A stretch of 12,927 nt of DNA from an archaeon (GCA_016213425.1 JACRAI010000133.1:1-12927); one strand, 5' to 3'. Shown: positions 6,633 to 12,676, counted from the stretch's first letter. Translations and numbers: made by a program. Notes: generated by a model not told the origin, from the sequence alone.

Positions 6633-6640
6633 CTTTTAAA
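6633..6640 (+). promoter_or_regulatory. TATA box of proS
   Basis: CTTTTAAA preceded by AAAAAC, centred 26-27 nt before ATG 6663, the same spacing as other leaderless genes here. A GGAG at 6643-6646 would suit a TTG start at 6654 if transcription began farther upstream. Confidence 0.55.
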
Positions 6641-6662
6641 AAGGAGAATAATTTTGTATTCA

Positions 6663-8135
6663 ATGACCAAAACTAAAGGTGTGACTGTTAAGAAAAGCGA
6701 GAATTTTAGCGAGTGGTATACTCAGATTTGCGGTGAAACTGGAGCTCAATTAGTTGATTTACGTTATGATGTTCAGGGATTTATTGTTCACAGACCTTGG
6801 TCTATGAGAGTTTTCAGGAAAATTTATCAGTTCTTTGAAGAAGAAGTTGAGAAAGATAATCATGAACCGATGCTTTTTCCAACAGTCATTCCCGAAGAGC
6901 ACTTGATGAAAGAAAAAGAACATGCAGGGTTTACTCCTGAAGTTTTCTGGATAGAATATGCAGGAGAAAAAAAGTTAGAAAAAAGATTAGCTTTAAGGCC
7001 TACCGGAGAAACTCAAATTTATCCTCTTTATCATTACTGGATTAGAAGTTATAACGATCTCCCGTTAAAAGGTTATCAGTCAAGGATAACAACTTTCAGA
7101 AATGAAATGACAACTAGACCTTTCTTAAGAGGCCGCGAATTTATGTTTTTTGAAACTCATGATGTATTTGCATCACATGAAGAAGCTGTTGCTCAAATAA
7201 GGACTGATTTAGAAATTATGAAAAAAGTTATTCGTGATAAATTAAAAATTCCTTTCTTATTCCTTCAAAGACCTAAATGGGATGTTTTCAAGGGAGCAGA
7301 TGAAACTTTTACTTCAGACAGCATTCTGCCTGATGGTAAAAGAATCCAAGTAAGCAGCACTCATGATTTAGGTCATAATTTTGCTAAAGCTTTTGATGTT
7401 CAGTTTGTAGGAAAAGATGGAAAAAAATATTACGCATTCCAGACTTGTTTTGGTCCTGGAATTTGGAGGATTTTCGGAACAATGATTGCAATCCACGGTG
7501 ATGATCAAGGTTTAATGCTTCCGTTCTGTGTTGCTCCACTACAAATAGTTATTGTTCCTATAACTTTTGCTAAAGATAAAGAAAAAAGTGATAAAGTATT
7601 GAAGGTTTGCGAGAAATTAGAAAAAGAATTAAAGGAAAAATACACCGTTCTCCTAGATTTGAGCGATAGAAGTCCTGGATTTAAGTTTAATGAATGGGAA
7701 ATGAAAGGAGTCCCTATAAGGTTAGAAGTTGGACCAAGAGATTTAGATAATGATCAAGTAACTGTAGGGTTAAGAACAAGTCAAGAAAAATTAAATGTTA
7801 AACTCAAAGATTTGAACAAAAAAATTCCTGAATTAGCAGAACAGAATGATAAAGTTTTGGAAGAAACAGCAGTCAGATACTTCAAGAACAATGTTAAAGA
7901 TGCTAAAAATTTAGAAGAAATAAAAAATATTATTAAAACTCATAAAGGGTTCGTAAGAATTCCTTTGTGTAGTGTTCAAAACGATGGAAAACCTTGCGCG
8001 GATAAATTAAAATCAGAAACACAAGGTGTTGACGTGTGCGGTTTCTTGTTTGAAAAAGAAGAAAAAGCTTCTGGCAATTGCGCTGTTTGCGGAAAGAAAG
8101 CAACAAAGATAGTTTATGCTGCTAAGAGCGTTTAA
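6663..8135 (+). CDS. proS: Prolyl-tRNA synthetase, archaeal/eukaryotic type
   Basis: This 490-residue class II synthetase charges tRNA-Pro. It opens with KKSENFSEWYTQ, as the archaeal/eukaryotic ProRS does, and lacks the large editing insertion of bacterial ProRS. LRPTGETQIYPLY (the proline/ATP site), FRNEMTTRPFLRGREF (motif 2) and GPGIWRIFGTMIAIHGDDQG (motif 3) are all present. An HGTP anticodon-binding domain follows (about residues 290-400). The C-terminal zinc-like domain has cysteines at 436, 445, 459, 473 and 476. It ends in YAAKSV, whereas relatives usually end in a tyrosine. ATG 6663 is preferred from TATA spacing; TTG 6654 with SD GGAG would add three residues. It shares a short divergent promoter region with vapBC. 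Confidence 0.96.
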   Translation: MTKTKGVTVKKSENFSEWYTQICGETGAQLVDLRYDVQGFIVHRPWSMRVFRKIYQFFEEEVEKDNHEPMLFPTVIPEEHLMKEKEHAGFTPEVFWIEYAGEKKLEKRLALRPTGETQIYPLYHYWIRSYNDLPLKGYQSRITTFRNEMTTRPFLRGREFMFFETHDVFASHEEAVAQIRTDLEIMKKVIRDKLKIPFLFLQRPKWDVFKGADETFTSDSILPDGKRIQVSSTHDLGHNFAKAFDVQFVGKDGKKYYAFQTCFGPGIWRIFGTMIAIHGDDQGLMLPFCVAPLQIVIVPITFAKDKEKSDKVLKVCEKLEKELKEKYTVLLDLSDRSPGFKFNEWEMKGVPIRLEVGPRDLDNDQVTVGLRTSQEKLNVKLKDLNKKIPELAEQNDKVLEETAVRYFKNNVKDAKNLEEIKNIIKTHKGFVRIPLCSVQNDGKPCADKLKSETQGVDVCGFLFEKEEKASGNCAVCGKKATKIVYAAKSV

Positions 8136-8170
8136 GCAAAGTCAAGTATTATTTTGTATCCTTTTCTCTC

Positions 8171-8581
8171 TCATTCTTCAGAAAATTTTTCAGCATATTG
8201 CTTAAAAAATATTTTTAGATCACGTCCCGGAGATATTAATACTTCATTGGATTGCCAAATTACTTCCCCTGCATAATTATTAACCATTCCACCATCATTC
8301 ATTTTCCTTTTAAGAACTAAATTTATCTTTCCTTCATCTTGTTTAATAATCTCTTCGCCTTCAATGAATAAAAAGTGATGTTCACTTCCAGATTCAAGGT
8401 ATTTCGCAATATCTAACGAATTTAAGTAATTCACAAAGTGATCTAACAGAGTGTGCAAAACACAAGAAGATTGATCTGGAAAGTTGTTTTTTCCCTCTTG
8501 TTCAAACTGCTTATTAACAACATCTACCAAACCTTCATCATACTTTCTCTTTTTCTTATCACCTAATATTTCTGGACTCAT
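8171..8581 (-). CDS. Hypothetical soluble protein
   Basis: This 136-residue protein, beginning MSPEILGDKKKRKYDEG, is not recognised. It has no signal peptide or membrane helix. Residues about 14-62 look helical (NKQFEQEG, LHTLLDHFVNYLNSLDI) and the second half alternates short strands (HHFLFIEGEEI, INLVLKRKM, NNYAGEVIWQ), giving an alpha-then-beta layout. ATG 8581 is chosen because a TATA box at 8603-8610 lies 25-26 nt upstream. A longer in-frame version to 8758 would run through both divergent promoters and into the neighbouring gene. It ends 35 bases from the convergent proS stop. Confidence 0.6.
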   Translation of the reverse strand: MSPEILGDKKKRKYDEGLVDVVNKQFEQEGKNNFPDQSSCVLHTLLDHFVNYLNSLDIAKYLESGSEHHFLFIEGEEIIKQDEGKINLVLKRKMNDGGMVNNYAGEVIWQSNEVLISPGRDLKIFFKQYAEKFSEE

Positions 8582-8602
8582 AAATTTAGATCTTTCACCA
8601 GG

Positions 8603-8610
8603 TATAAAAA
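8603..8610 (-). promoter_or_regulatory. TATA box for the 8171-8581 gene
   Basis: TTTTTATA preceded by AAAC on the minus strand, centred 25-26 nt before ATG 8581. Confidence 0.5.
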
Positions 8611-8632
8611 GTTTATTAAACAGCATACAAAA

Positions 8633-8640
8633 CTTTAAAT
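8633..8640 (+). promoter_or_regulatory. TATA box for the 8667-9002 gene
   Basis: CTTTAAAT preceded by CAAAA, centred about 30 nt before TTG 8667, slightly longer than the spacing at other genes. Confidence 0.5.
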
Positions 8641-8666
8641 ACTTAAAATAACGTATTATACTTAAG

Positions 8667-9002
8667 TTGAAAATAACTATTGACACAAAGTCGGATTCAA
8701 AAGAGGAGATAAGAAGAGCTGTTGAGTTGCTAAGCAACTTGTTAAGTGTACGAAGCAATCAGCCTAAAAATATCTTTGAAGATAATGCACCTTCAGTTAG
8801 CAATCCTTTTTCAATGTTTGATAGCAACCAAGGAGCTCCACCTCAATCAAGTCCTCCGCCCAATAATGCATTTAATTCTATGTTTGGAGGAGATTCTACA
8901 TCATCCAACAACAGTTATTCTTCTTCAAACAATAATTACTCTGAGGATAATAAAACTTCTAAAGACGATGATGACGAAGAACCTGTAATTGAATACTATT
9001 AA
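8667..9002 (+). CDS. Small acidic low-complexity protein with MKITIDTK start
   Basis: This 111-residue protein starts at TTG 8667. The N-terminus MKITIDTKSDSKEEIRRAVELL reads as a strand followed by a helix and matches a recurring group of small DPANN/archaeal hypotheticals as I remember them. Residues about 33-95 are disordered and rich in Ser, Asn and Pro. Two related short segments, NPFSMFDSN (46-54) and NAFNSMFGGDS (67-77), stand out there. The tail is DDDDEE followed by PVIEYY. Such a tail could bind a basic partner, but no function is known. It is divergent from the 8171-8581 gene, with only 85 bp between start codons. Confidence 0.7.
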   Translation: MKITIDTKSDSKEEIRRAVELLSNLLSVRSNQPKNIFEDNAPSVSNPFSMFDSNQGAPPQSSPPPNNAFNSMFGGDSTSSNNSYSSSNNNYSEDNKTSKDDDDEEPVIEYY

Positions 9003-9085
9003 TCTTTAAATTATTCAAACACGAAAACTTTATCTTTAAGATGAATTTTTTTAGCGATTTTAGTCCTGCGGACATAGACTCTCTA
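9003..9085. other. Intergenic leader of repeat copy A
   Basis: AT-rich sequence after the acidic-protein gene. It contains a small hairpin, GTCC-TGC-GGAC (9063-9073), and AGACTC (9076-9081), which can pair with GAGTCT at 9195-9200 in the repeat. A weak TATA-like CTTTATCT near 9028-9035 could start a plus-strand RNA. No coding frame is seen. Confidence 0.35.
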
Positions 9086-9244
9086 ACTTGCCCGCAAAAA
9101 ATATTTTTTATTTTAGGCGTGTAAGTCCTCAAAGAACATTGCGCTTTTCTTTATGAAGGCTCGCCAACGTAAAATAAATTGTTAATTTGTTGGCGAGTCT
9201 GAAAGTAAAATCTAGCATTTAGCGAGTGAAATCACTGATAAAAA
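9086..9244 (+). ncRNA. Structured intergenic repeat, copy A (candidate ncRNA)
   Basis: It matches 12457-12611 over its whole length, with identical blocks TTGTTAATTTGTTGG (9179-9193) and TCTGAAAGTAAA (9198-9209). Hairpin 1 pairs 9157-9168 with 9189-9200 (12 bp, 20-nt loop). Hairpin 2 is AGTG-AAAT-CACT (9225-9236). Against copy B, hairpin 1 has one compensatory pair (T-A to C-G) and two changes that pass through G-U. Those wobbles are allowed only if the plus strand is the RNA. It has no coding frame and sits between convergent genes. It could be a small RNA or a mobile-element-like repeat with RNA structure. Confidence 0.5.
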
Positions 9245-9278
9245 CAACATAAATATCACCAGAAAATTTTAACAATTT

Positions 9279-10124
9279 TCAATTATATTCTTTATCATCA
9301 AATAATATTTTGTATGCACCGTAGACTTTTTCCCAAGTGCTTCCTTGAGAAGAGTTTTTCATGAAGCCTCTGAATCTTTCCCCTTGACTTACATAAATTA
9401 AGTAGAACTCTGCTAAAAATTCTGAAGAAAAGCTCATATAGTAATCGTGTCTTGATTTTTCTCCTAAGAGATAATCTATTGCAAATCCTTTATTTGAAGT
9501 GCTTAATTCTCCCCACAAACCCTTTAGTTCGTTTCTTAACTCGGGCGAGTACTGTTTTACCCATTCGTCAAACGAATGTCCTGTTTCGTGCAGTAATAAT
9601 CCAACATAATTTCTTATTGGTCCTTTTACTGCAAAATCAAACATGTGAACTACTGGATCGTCATATTCTGAGCATTTTGCAGCTCCACCGCCCCAACCAC
9701 AAAGTTTTAAAATTTTGAGATGATCATGTCCTAAGTGGTGTTCGGGAAGCAGTTCGTAAATTTTTTTGGTTAGAGAAAATATTTTTCTGGAAAGCTTAGG
9801 AGTTTCTTCATACCCTCCAAATTCAAGAGTTATCCCTTTTTGTGATAAAAAATTTTCTAAAGCTCGTTTTGAGTTTTCATCATAACTTTTTGGGAATAGT
9901 TCTTTTCTTTGTAAAGCTCTTATTTGCTGGTAAACATTTTCTTCTAATCCGTGAGAACATATTGTTCCGCCGCCTCCAGAAACTGTATCCCAAACCATTC
10001 TTTTTCCTTTCTTTCCAAAAACTTGACATGCAAATCTTAGTCTGTGCTGAACTTCTTTAGGCACAGAAGTATCAAACCAATCTTTCTGTAATTGCTTGAC
10101 TTCCTCGGGCAGTTGTATAATCAT
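9279..10124 (-). CDS. HExxH zinc metallopeptidase-like protein (ATLF-like)
   Basis: This 281-residue protein has the zinc motif HETGH (H179, E180, H183) after GPIRNYVGLLL. A downstream SSEFLAEFYLIY holds E235 and E239, one of which is the probable third ligand of a gluzincin. The region before it (KIYELLPEHHLGHDHLKIL, residues 121-139) recalls the anthrax-lethal-factor-like (ATLF, M34-type) fold. The glycine-rich SGGGGT and GWGGGA segments may be loops around the active site. No signal peptide or membrane segment is seen, so it is probably cytosolic. ATG 10124 starts two bases after the stop of the upstream PHP gene (TGA-AA-ATG), so the two are co-transcribed and probably coupled. A TTG at 10148 in the same frame is less likely. 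Activity and substrate are inferred from motifs only. Confidence 0.75.
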   Translation of the reverse strand: MIIQLPEEVKQLQKDWFDTSVPKEVQHRLRFACQVFGKKGKRMVWDTVSGGGGTICSHGLEENVYQQIRALQRKELFPKSYDENSKRALENFLSQKGITLEFGGYEETPKLSRKIFSLTKKIYELLPEHHLGHDHLKILKLCGWGGGAAKCSEYDDPVVHMFDFAVKGPIRNYVGLLLHETGHSFDEWVKQYSPELRNELKGLWGELSTSNKGFAIDYLLGEKSRHDYYMSFSSEFLAEFYLIYVSQGERFRGFMKNSSQGSTWEKVYGAYKILFDDKEYN

Positions 10125-10126
10125 TT

Positions 10127-11032
10127 TCAGAACTCTTGGAAAGCCCAATCATTTATTTGTATTAATTGAGTTGCGTTTAAAGTATCTTTCATACTGTCTC
10201 GCTCGTTATCTTTATGTGTGTCAGATGAAGGGCTGAATTTAACCCCATAACTTCTTGCTGCGTCATTGAATTCTTCGCTTAAATTTTCAGCGTTTAAAAC
10301 AAAGCCTCTTTTATTGTCTGTGTAATCTTTTTTTGAATTTCTTGCTGAACCGCAAACATCAACAAAAATATCATTTTCTGACAAAAACTTTGCTAAATCT
10401 TCTGCACCGTAAATTTTGATTAAATTTTCCATGTTTGGATGTGCAAGTCCTACTTTACAAGTTAAACTCTTTCTCATCTTTATTATATCTTCAAGATTTA
10501 AAACTCCTGATGTTTGCTCAAAATCTCTTAATGCCTGTTGTATATCTTCTCTTTCTTGAATATATTTAACTATTGCACTTTCTAATTCTTCCGGTTTGTT
10601 GGTTTGTTCTAATTCTCTTTTTACGTCTTGAATTATTTGCAGCATTTTACCTCTTCTCATTTCTGTTTTCGCCCATAAACTTACATCTTGTTCGTCAACA
10701 TACTCAAATAAAACATAATCTAACTTGTTCAGTTTATCAAAAGGCAAATTATTACGATCAAGATTGAACATACTTACATCAATTTCTAAACTTGAAAGAA
10801 TTTTTGTATTTAGATATTTTTTTCTTAATTGATCAATCATAGAAATGTAATCAGCAATTTGTTCGCTTTTAACACAATTAATTCCTCCTTTTAAAGTAAG
10901 ATAGTGATCTGTTATTCCTACTTCAGTAAAGCCTAGTTGTATTGCCCGCTCGACTAATTGTTCTGGAGTGTATACACCATCACTCCAAGTTGTGTGATTA
11001 TGATAAGTGCCACTAGGATAATTTTCGCCCAT
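10127..11032 (-). CDS. PHP-domain metal-dependent phosphoesterase-like protein
   Basis: This 301-residue protein has the PHP metal-site motifs YHNHTTWSDG (H11, H13, D18), GITDH (D42, H43), SSLEIDV (E83), GLAHPN (H198) and SSDTH (D271, H273). The family contains histidinol phosphatase, PolX/DnaE PHP domains and nucleotide phosphatases. The usual motif with a histidine after DYVLGS is replaced by DYVLFEYV, so that ligand is missing or swapped. A charged helical insert of about 60 residues (roughly 118-178) follows. A TATA box 26-27 nt before ATG 11032 implies a leaderless mRNA that also carries the downstream metallopeptidase. A role in amino-acid synthesis is not supported, as no histidine genes are nearby. 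Confidence 0.82.
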   Translation of the reverse strand: MGENYPSGTYHNHTTWSDGVYTPEQLVERAIQLGFTEVGITDHYLTLKGGINCVKSEQIADYISMIDQLRKKYLNTKILSSLEIDVSMFNLDRNNLPFDKLNKLDYVLFEYVDEQDVSLWAKTEMRRGKMLQIIQDVKRELEQTNKPEELESAIVKYIQEREDIQQALRDFEQTSGVLNLEDIIKMRKSLTCKVGLAHPNMENLIKIYGAEDLAKFLSENDIFVDVCGSARNSKKDYTDNKRGFVLNAENLSEEFNDAARSYGVKFSPSSDTHKDNERDSMKDTLNATQLIQINDWAFQEF

Positions 11033-11054
11033 AATATACAGCTAAAAACCTCAA

Positions 11055-11062
11055 TTTATAAA
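11055..11062 (-). promoter_or_regulatory. TATA box of the PHP-metallopeptidase operon
   Basis: TTTATAAA preceded by AAAGA on the minus strand, centred 26-27 nt before ATG 11032. Confidence 0.65.
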
Positions 11063-11095
11063 TCTTTCTTTTTATAACTACTATAAAGGAGTAAA

Positions 11096-11103
11096 TTTAT
11101 AAA
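11096..11103 (+). promoter_or_regulatory. TATA box of the KRHNP three-gene operon
   Basis: TTTATAAA preceded by GTAAA, centred 26-27 nt before ATG 11126, divergent from the box at 11055-11062. Confidence 0.65.
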
Positions 11104-11125
11104 TAACTGTGTTTTTTAATCAGAC

Positions 11126-11473
11126 ATGAGCAAATACATCTTAGGAGAGTATTGGAAAAGAAAACCCAGCTACGCAGACACAGAATGCGCAGGCTTGTTT
11201 TTAGTTCACCCTGGAGAAGGCATTGACTGCTTTTTGTTGTATGAAAGCAGAACTGAAAACAACGGTTGGAGAGTTTCTTCTGAACTTTTAGAGAAACTTC
11301 AAGGTGTTGACGTGTTTGAACTGTACTCAGGTCCTGAAAGAGAATTTTTTGACAGAAATAAAGGAGAACAAATATTGCTCAAACCATTAAGAAATCAGTA
11401 TTGGCTTAAACAACTAACTAGAACTCAGCCAAAAAAACGTCACAATCCTGAAATTTTCGCACAAGGTGAATAA
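11126..11473 (+). CDS. Unknown small protein with C-terminal KKRHNPEI motif (operon gene 1)
   Basis: This 115-residue protein is not recognised. It begins MSKYILGEYWKRKPSYADTE. A compact alpha/beta core seems to span residues 10-95, including FLVHPGEGIDCFLLYES (25-41). The basic linker TQPKKRHNPEI ends at residue 110, with five further residues. KKRHNPEI recurs at the end of the two following proteins and, as KKRHNPPI, at the start of the 5430 protein. The HPG-C-Y-S spacing resembles LHPGKNCIVSYDS in operon gene 3, so the two may be distant relatives. It is the first gene of the operon and has a leaderless promoter. No signal peptide or membrane helix is visible. Confidence 0.75.
   Translation: MSKYILGEYWKRKPSYADTECAGLFLVHPGEGIDCFLLYESRTENNGWRVSSELLEKLQGVDVFELYSGPEREFFDRNKGEQILLKPLRNQYWLKQLTRTQPKKRHNPEIFAQGE
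11463..11469 (+). promoter_or_regulatory. Shine-Dalgarno site deciding the start of operon gene 2
   Basis: AAGGTGA lies five bases before ATG 11475 and inside the end of gene 1. It favours ATG 11475 over the in-frame GTG at 11466, which is part of the SD itself. Confidence 0.7.
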
Positions 11474-11474
11474 A

Positions 11475-11846
11475 ATGCCAGAAACACACTATCTTTTAGG
11501 AGTAAGAAGATTAGATTTAAAAGACAGCAAAAATAGTTATGGATTGTTTTCTTTTGTTCAAGATCAATTCCATACAGGGACTGTTCAGTTAGTATCACCT
11601 TTATTTGAAAGTCTTGAAGAGTTAGCTGAGAAATATTTGGCTGAAAATTTAGGCAAGCATCCTTATGTTAGTTTTTACAAACCACATCAATTTCCTGACT
11701 TTGTAAATTATTTGGAAGGTTATTATGGACCTGCAGTTATTCTAGATCTTAAAGGTGATGAAGAGAACCAGATCATCAAACATATTTCAAATAAACTTAT
11801 ACAGAAAAAGAACACACCCCGGAAAAGACACAATCCGCCAATATGA
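11475..11846 (+). CDS. Unknown small protein ending in RKRHNPPI (operon gene 2)
   Basis: This 123-residue protein begins MPETHYLLGVRRLDLKDS. It is not recognised, but the layout (strand, loop, strand, helix ESLEELAEKYLAENLG, strand, helix, strand PAVILDLKGDEE) suggests a small alpha/beta domain. The last eight residues are exactly RKRHNPPI, so here the motif is the true C-terminus. The motif uses different codons from those in the other copies (CCG for one proline, CAC for His), so the likeness is at protein level. It starts one base after the gene 1 stop with an AAGGTGA SD, and its TGA overlaps the next ATG. No membrane helix is seen. Confidence 0.78.
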   Translation: MPETHYLLGVRRLDLKDSKNSYGLFSFVQDQFHTGTVQLVSPLFESLEELAEKYLAENLGKHPYVSFYKPHQFPDFVNYLEGYYGPAVILDLKGDEENQIIKHISNKLIQKKNTPRKRHNPPI

Positions 11847-12250
11847 AAATGAACGAACAAATAGCAGAAATAGGAAGATACACCAAAAAGAAAGTTGAAT
11901 GTAATGAATGCGTTTACACAGAAAACGAAAATGGTTTTTTCTTTTTAGAGCCAGGAAAGAGTTTAGAAGAAGCTTTGCTTTTTAAAGAAAAAGATGATGA
12001 CGAAGAAAATGATGATAATGATACTGAGTACCCTGATGATTTTGTTAAAAAAATAATGGAATATGATACAGTTAAGTTTTACAAGACTGAAACTGAAATA
12101 ACCGTTCTTCACCCAGGCAAGAATTGCATAGTTTCGTATGACTCTTTTTATGATGCAGAAGACGCAGAAGATTTATTGGAATTAATCTTTGAGAAAAAGA
12201 AGAAAAAGAAAAGACATAATCCTGAAATAACAGAAGAAGACAGAGAATAA
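11843..12250 (+). CDS. Unknown acidic small protein with C-terminal KKRHNPEI motif (operon gene 3)
   Basis: This 135-residue protein begins MKMNEQIAEIGRYTKKK at an ATGA overlap with gene 2, so it is probably translated by re-initiation; an in-frame ATG at 11849 is an alternative. An acidic run (DDDEENDDND, about residues 52-61) separates two halves. The second half includes VLHPGKNCIVSYDSFYD, similar to gene 1. A lysine-rich stretch KKKKKKRHNPEI follows, then TEEDRE, placing the motif at residues 122-129 near the C-terminus. No family is recognised and no membrane segment is seen. The strong charge segregation, with an acidic middle and basic end, suggests intra- or intermolecular electrostatic contacts. 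Confidence 0.75.
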   Translation: MKMNEQIAEIGRYTKKKVECNECVYTENENGFFFLEPGKSLEEALLFKEKDDDEENDDNDTEYPDDFVKKIMEYDTVKFYKTETEITVLHPGKNCIVSYDSFYDAEDAEDLLELIFEKKKKKKRHNPEITEEDRE

Positions 12251-12456
12251 ATAATAATAATATAGATAAACTTTTACAGTGTTAATTGAAAGCACACAGA
12301 CAGCTGTTGACTGCATTGAATTCCTACACCTGCAAATCACTTTTAGTTTTATCAATTAGTAACATAGCTGCTAAGAATCGATGCAAAAGTATTTGTACAA
12401 ATCTTTTTGAGGGTTCGCCAACCTAAATTCAAAAACCAAACAAATTCCCTTTTCAG
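12251..12456. other. Intergenic region before repeat copy B
   Basis: About 206 bases with no credible coding frame on either strand and no tRNA. It holds an extra GGTTCGCCAACC (12413-12424), similar to the 5' arm of the repeat hairpin (CCGCCAACC at 12531-12539), and TTTCAGA (12451-12457), which is complementary to TCTGAAA (12568-12574). Otherwise nothing is recognised. Confidence 0.4.
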
Positions 12457-12611
12457 ACTTACCCGCAACACAACACTTAATTTTACACGAAAAAGTCTTC
12501 AAAAAATATTGTGCTTTTCTTCATGAAGACCCGCCAACCAAAAGTAAGTTGTTAATTTGTTGGTGGCTCTGAAAGTAAAGTAGACTGAAAGGAGTGAAAC
12601 CGCTAATAAAA
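12457..12611 (+). ncRNA. Structured intergenic repeat, copy B (candidate ncRNA)
   Basis: This second copy of the 9086-9244 repeat also lies between convergent genes. Hairpin 1 pairs 12527-12538 with 12559-12570 (11 of 12 pairs, with one C-C mismatch and one G-U). It shares the loop block TTGTTAATTT and the 3' block TCTGAAAGTAAA with copy A. Hairpin 2 is AGTG-AAAC-CGCT (12593-12604), with a U-G pair where copy A has U-A. GTCTTC (12495-12500) can also pair with GAAGAC (12525-12530). The divergence between copies falls mostly in unpaired or compensated positions. Confidence 0.5.
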
Positions 12612-12617
12612 TAGTTA

Positions 12618-12668
12618 TAAAAAAAAGCAACGTTCAAAAAAGTAGAATAAAAATAGTCAAACAAAAAA
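12618..12668 (-). terminator. T-tract terminator region after uS9
   Basis: Downstream of the uS9 stop the minus strand has three T runs of six to eight (12663-12668, 12636-12641 and 12619-12626), the usual archaeal termination signal. Confidence 0.5.
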
Positions 12669-12676
12669 TAATAATT

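Noticed and set aside
6589..6663. Extended VapB starting at TTG 6663
   Set aside because: The VapB family consensus begins at MATKTITIT, and the promoter and palindrome lie inside the extension.
8582..8758. N-terminal extension of the 8171-8581 protein to a TTG at 8758
   Set aside because: It would run across both divergent TATA boxes and into the body of the 8667 gene. The ATG at 8581 has a properly spaced promoter.
9086..9244. Box C/D or H/ACA guide RNA
   Set aside because: No convincing C box with paired D box at the right distance, and no ACA at the right place after a hairpin in both copies.
12411..12424. GGTTCGCCAACC as a tRNA T-arm
   Set aside because: No acceptor, D or anticodon stems can be built around it. 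It fits better as a partial copy of the repeat hairpin arm.
9086..12611. TnpB-associated omega-RNA or IS200/IS605 end as explanation of the two repeats
   Set aside because: No transposase or TnpB reading frame lies near either copy. A remote MITE origin cannot be excluded, but nothing in the window supports it.
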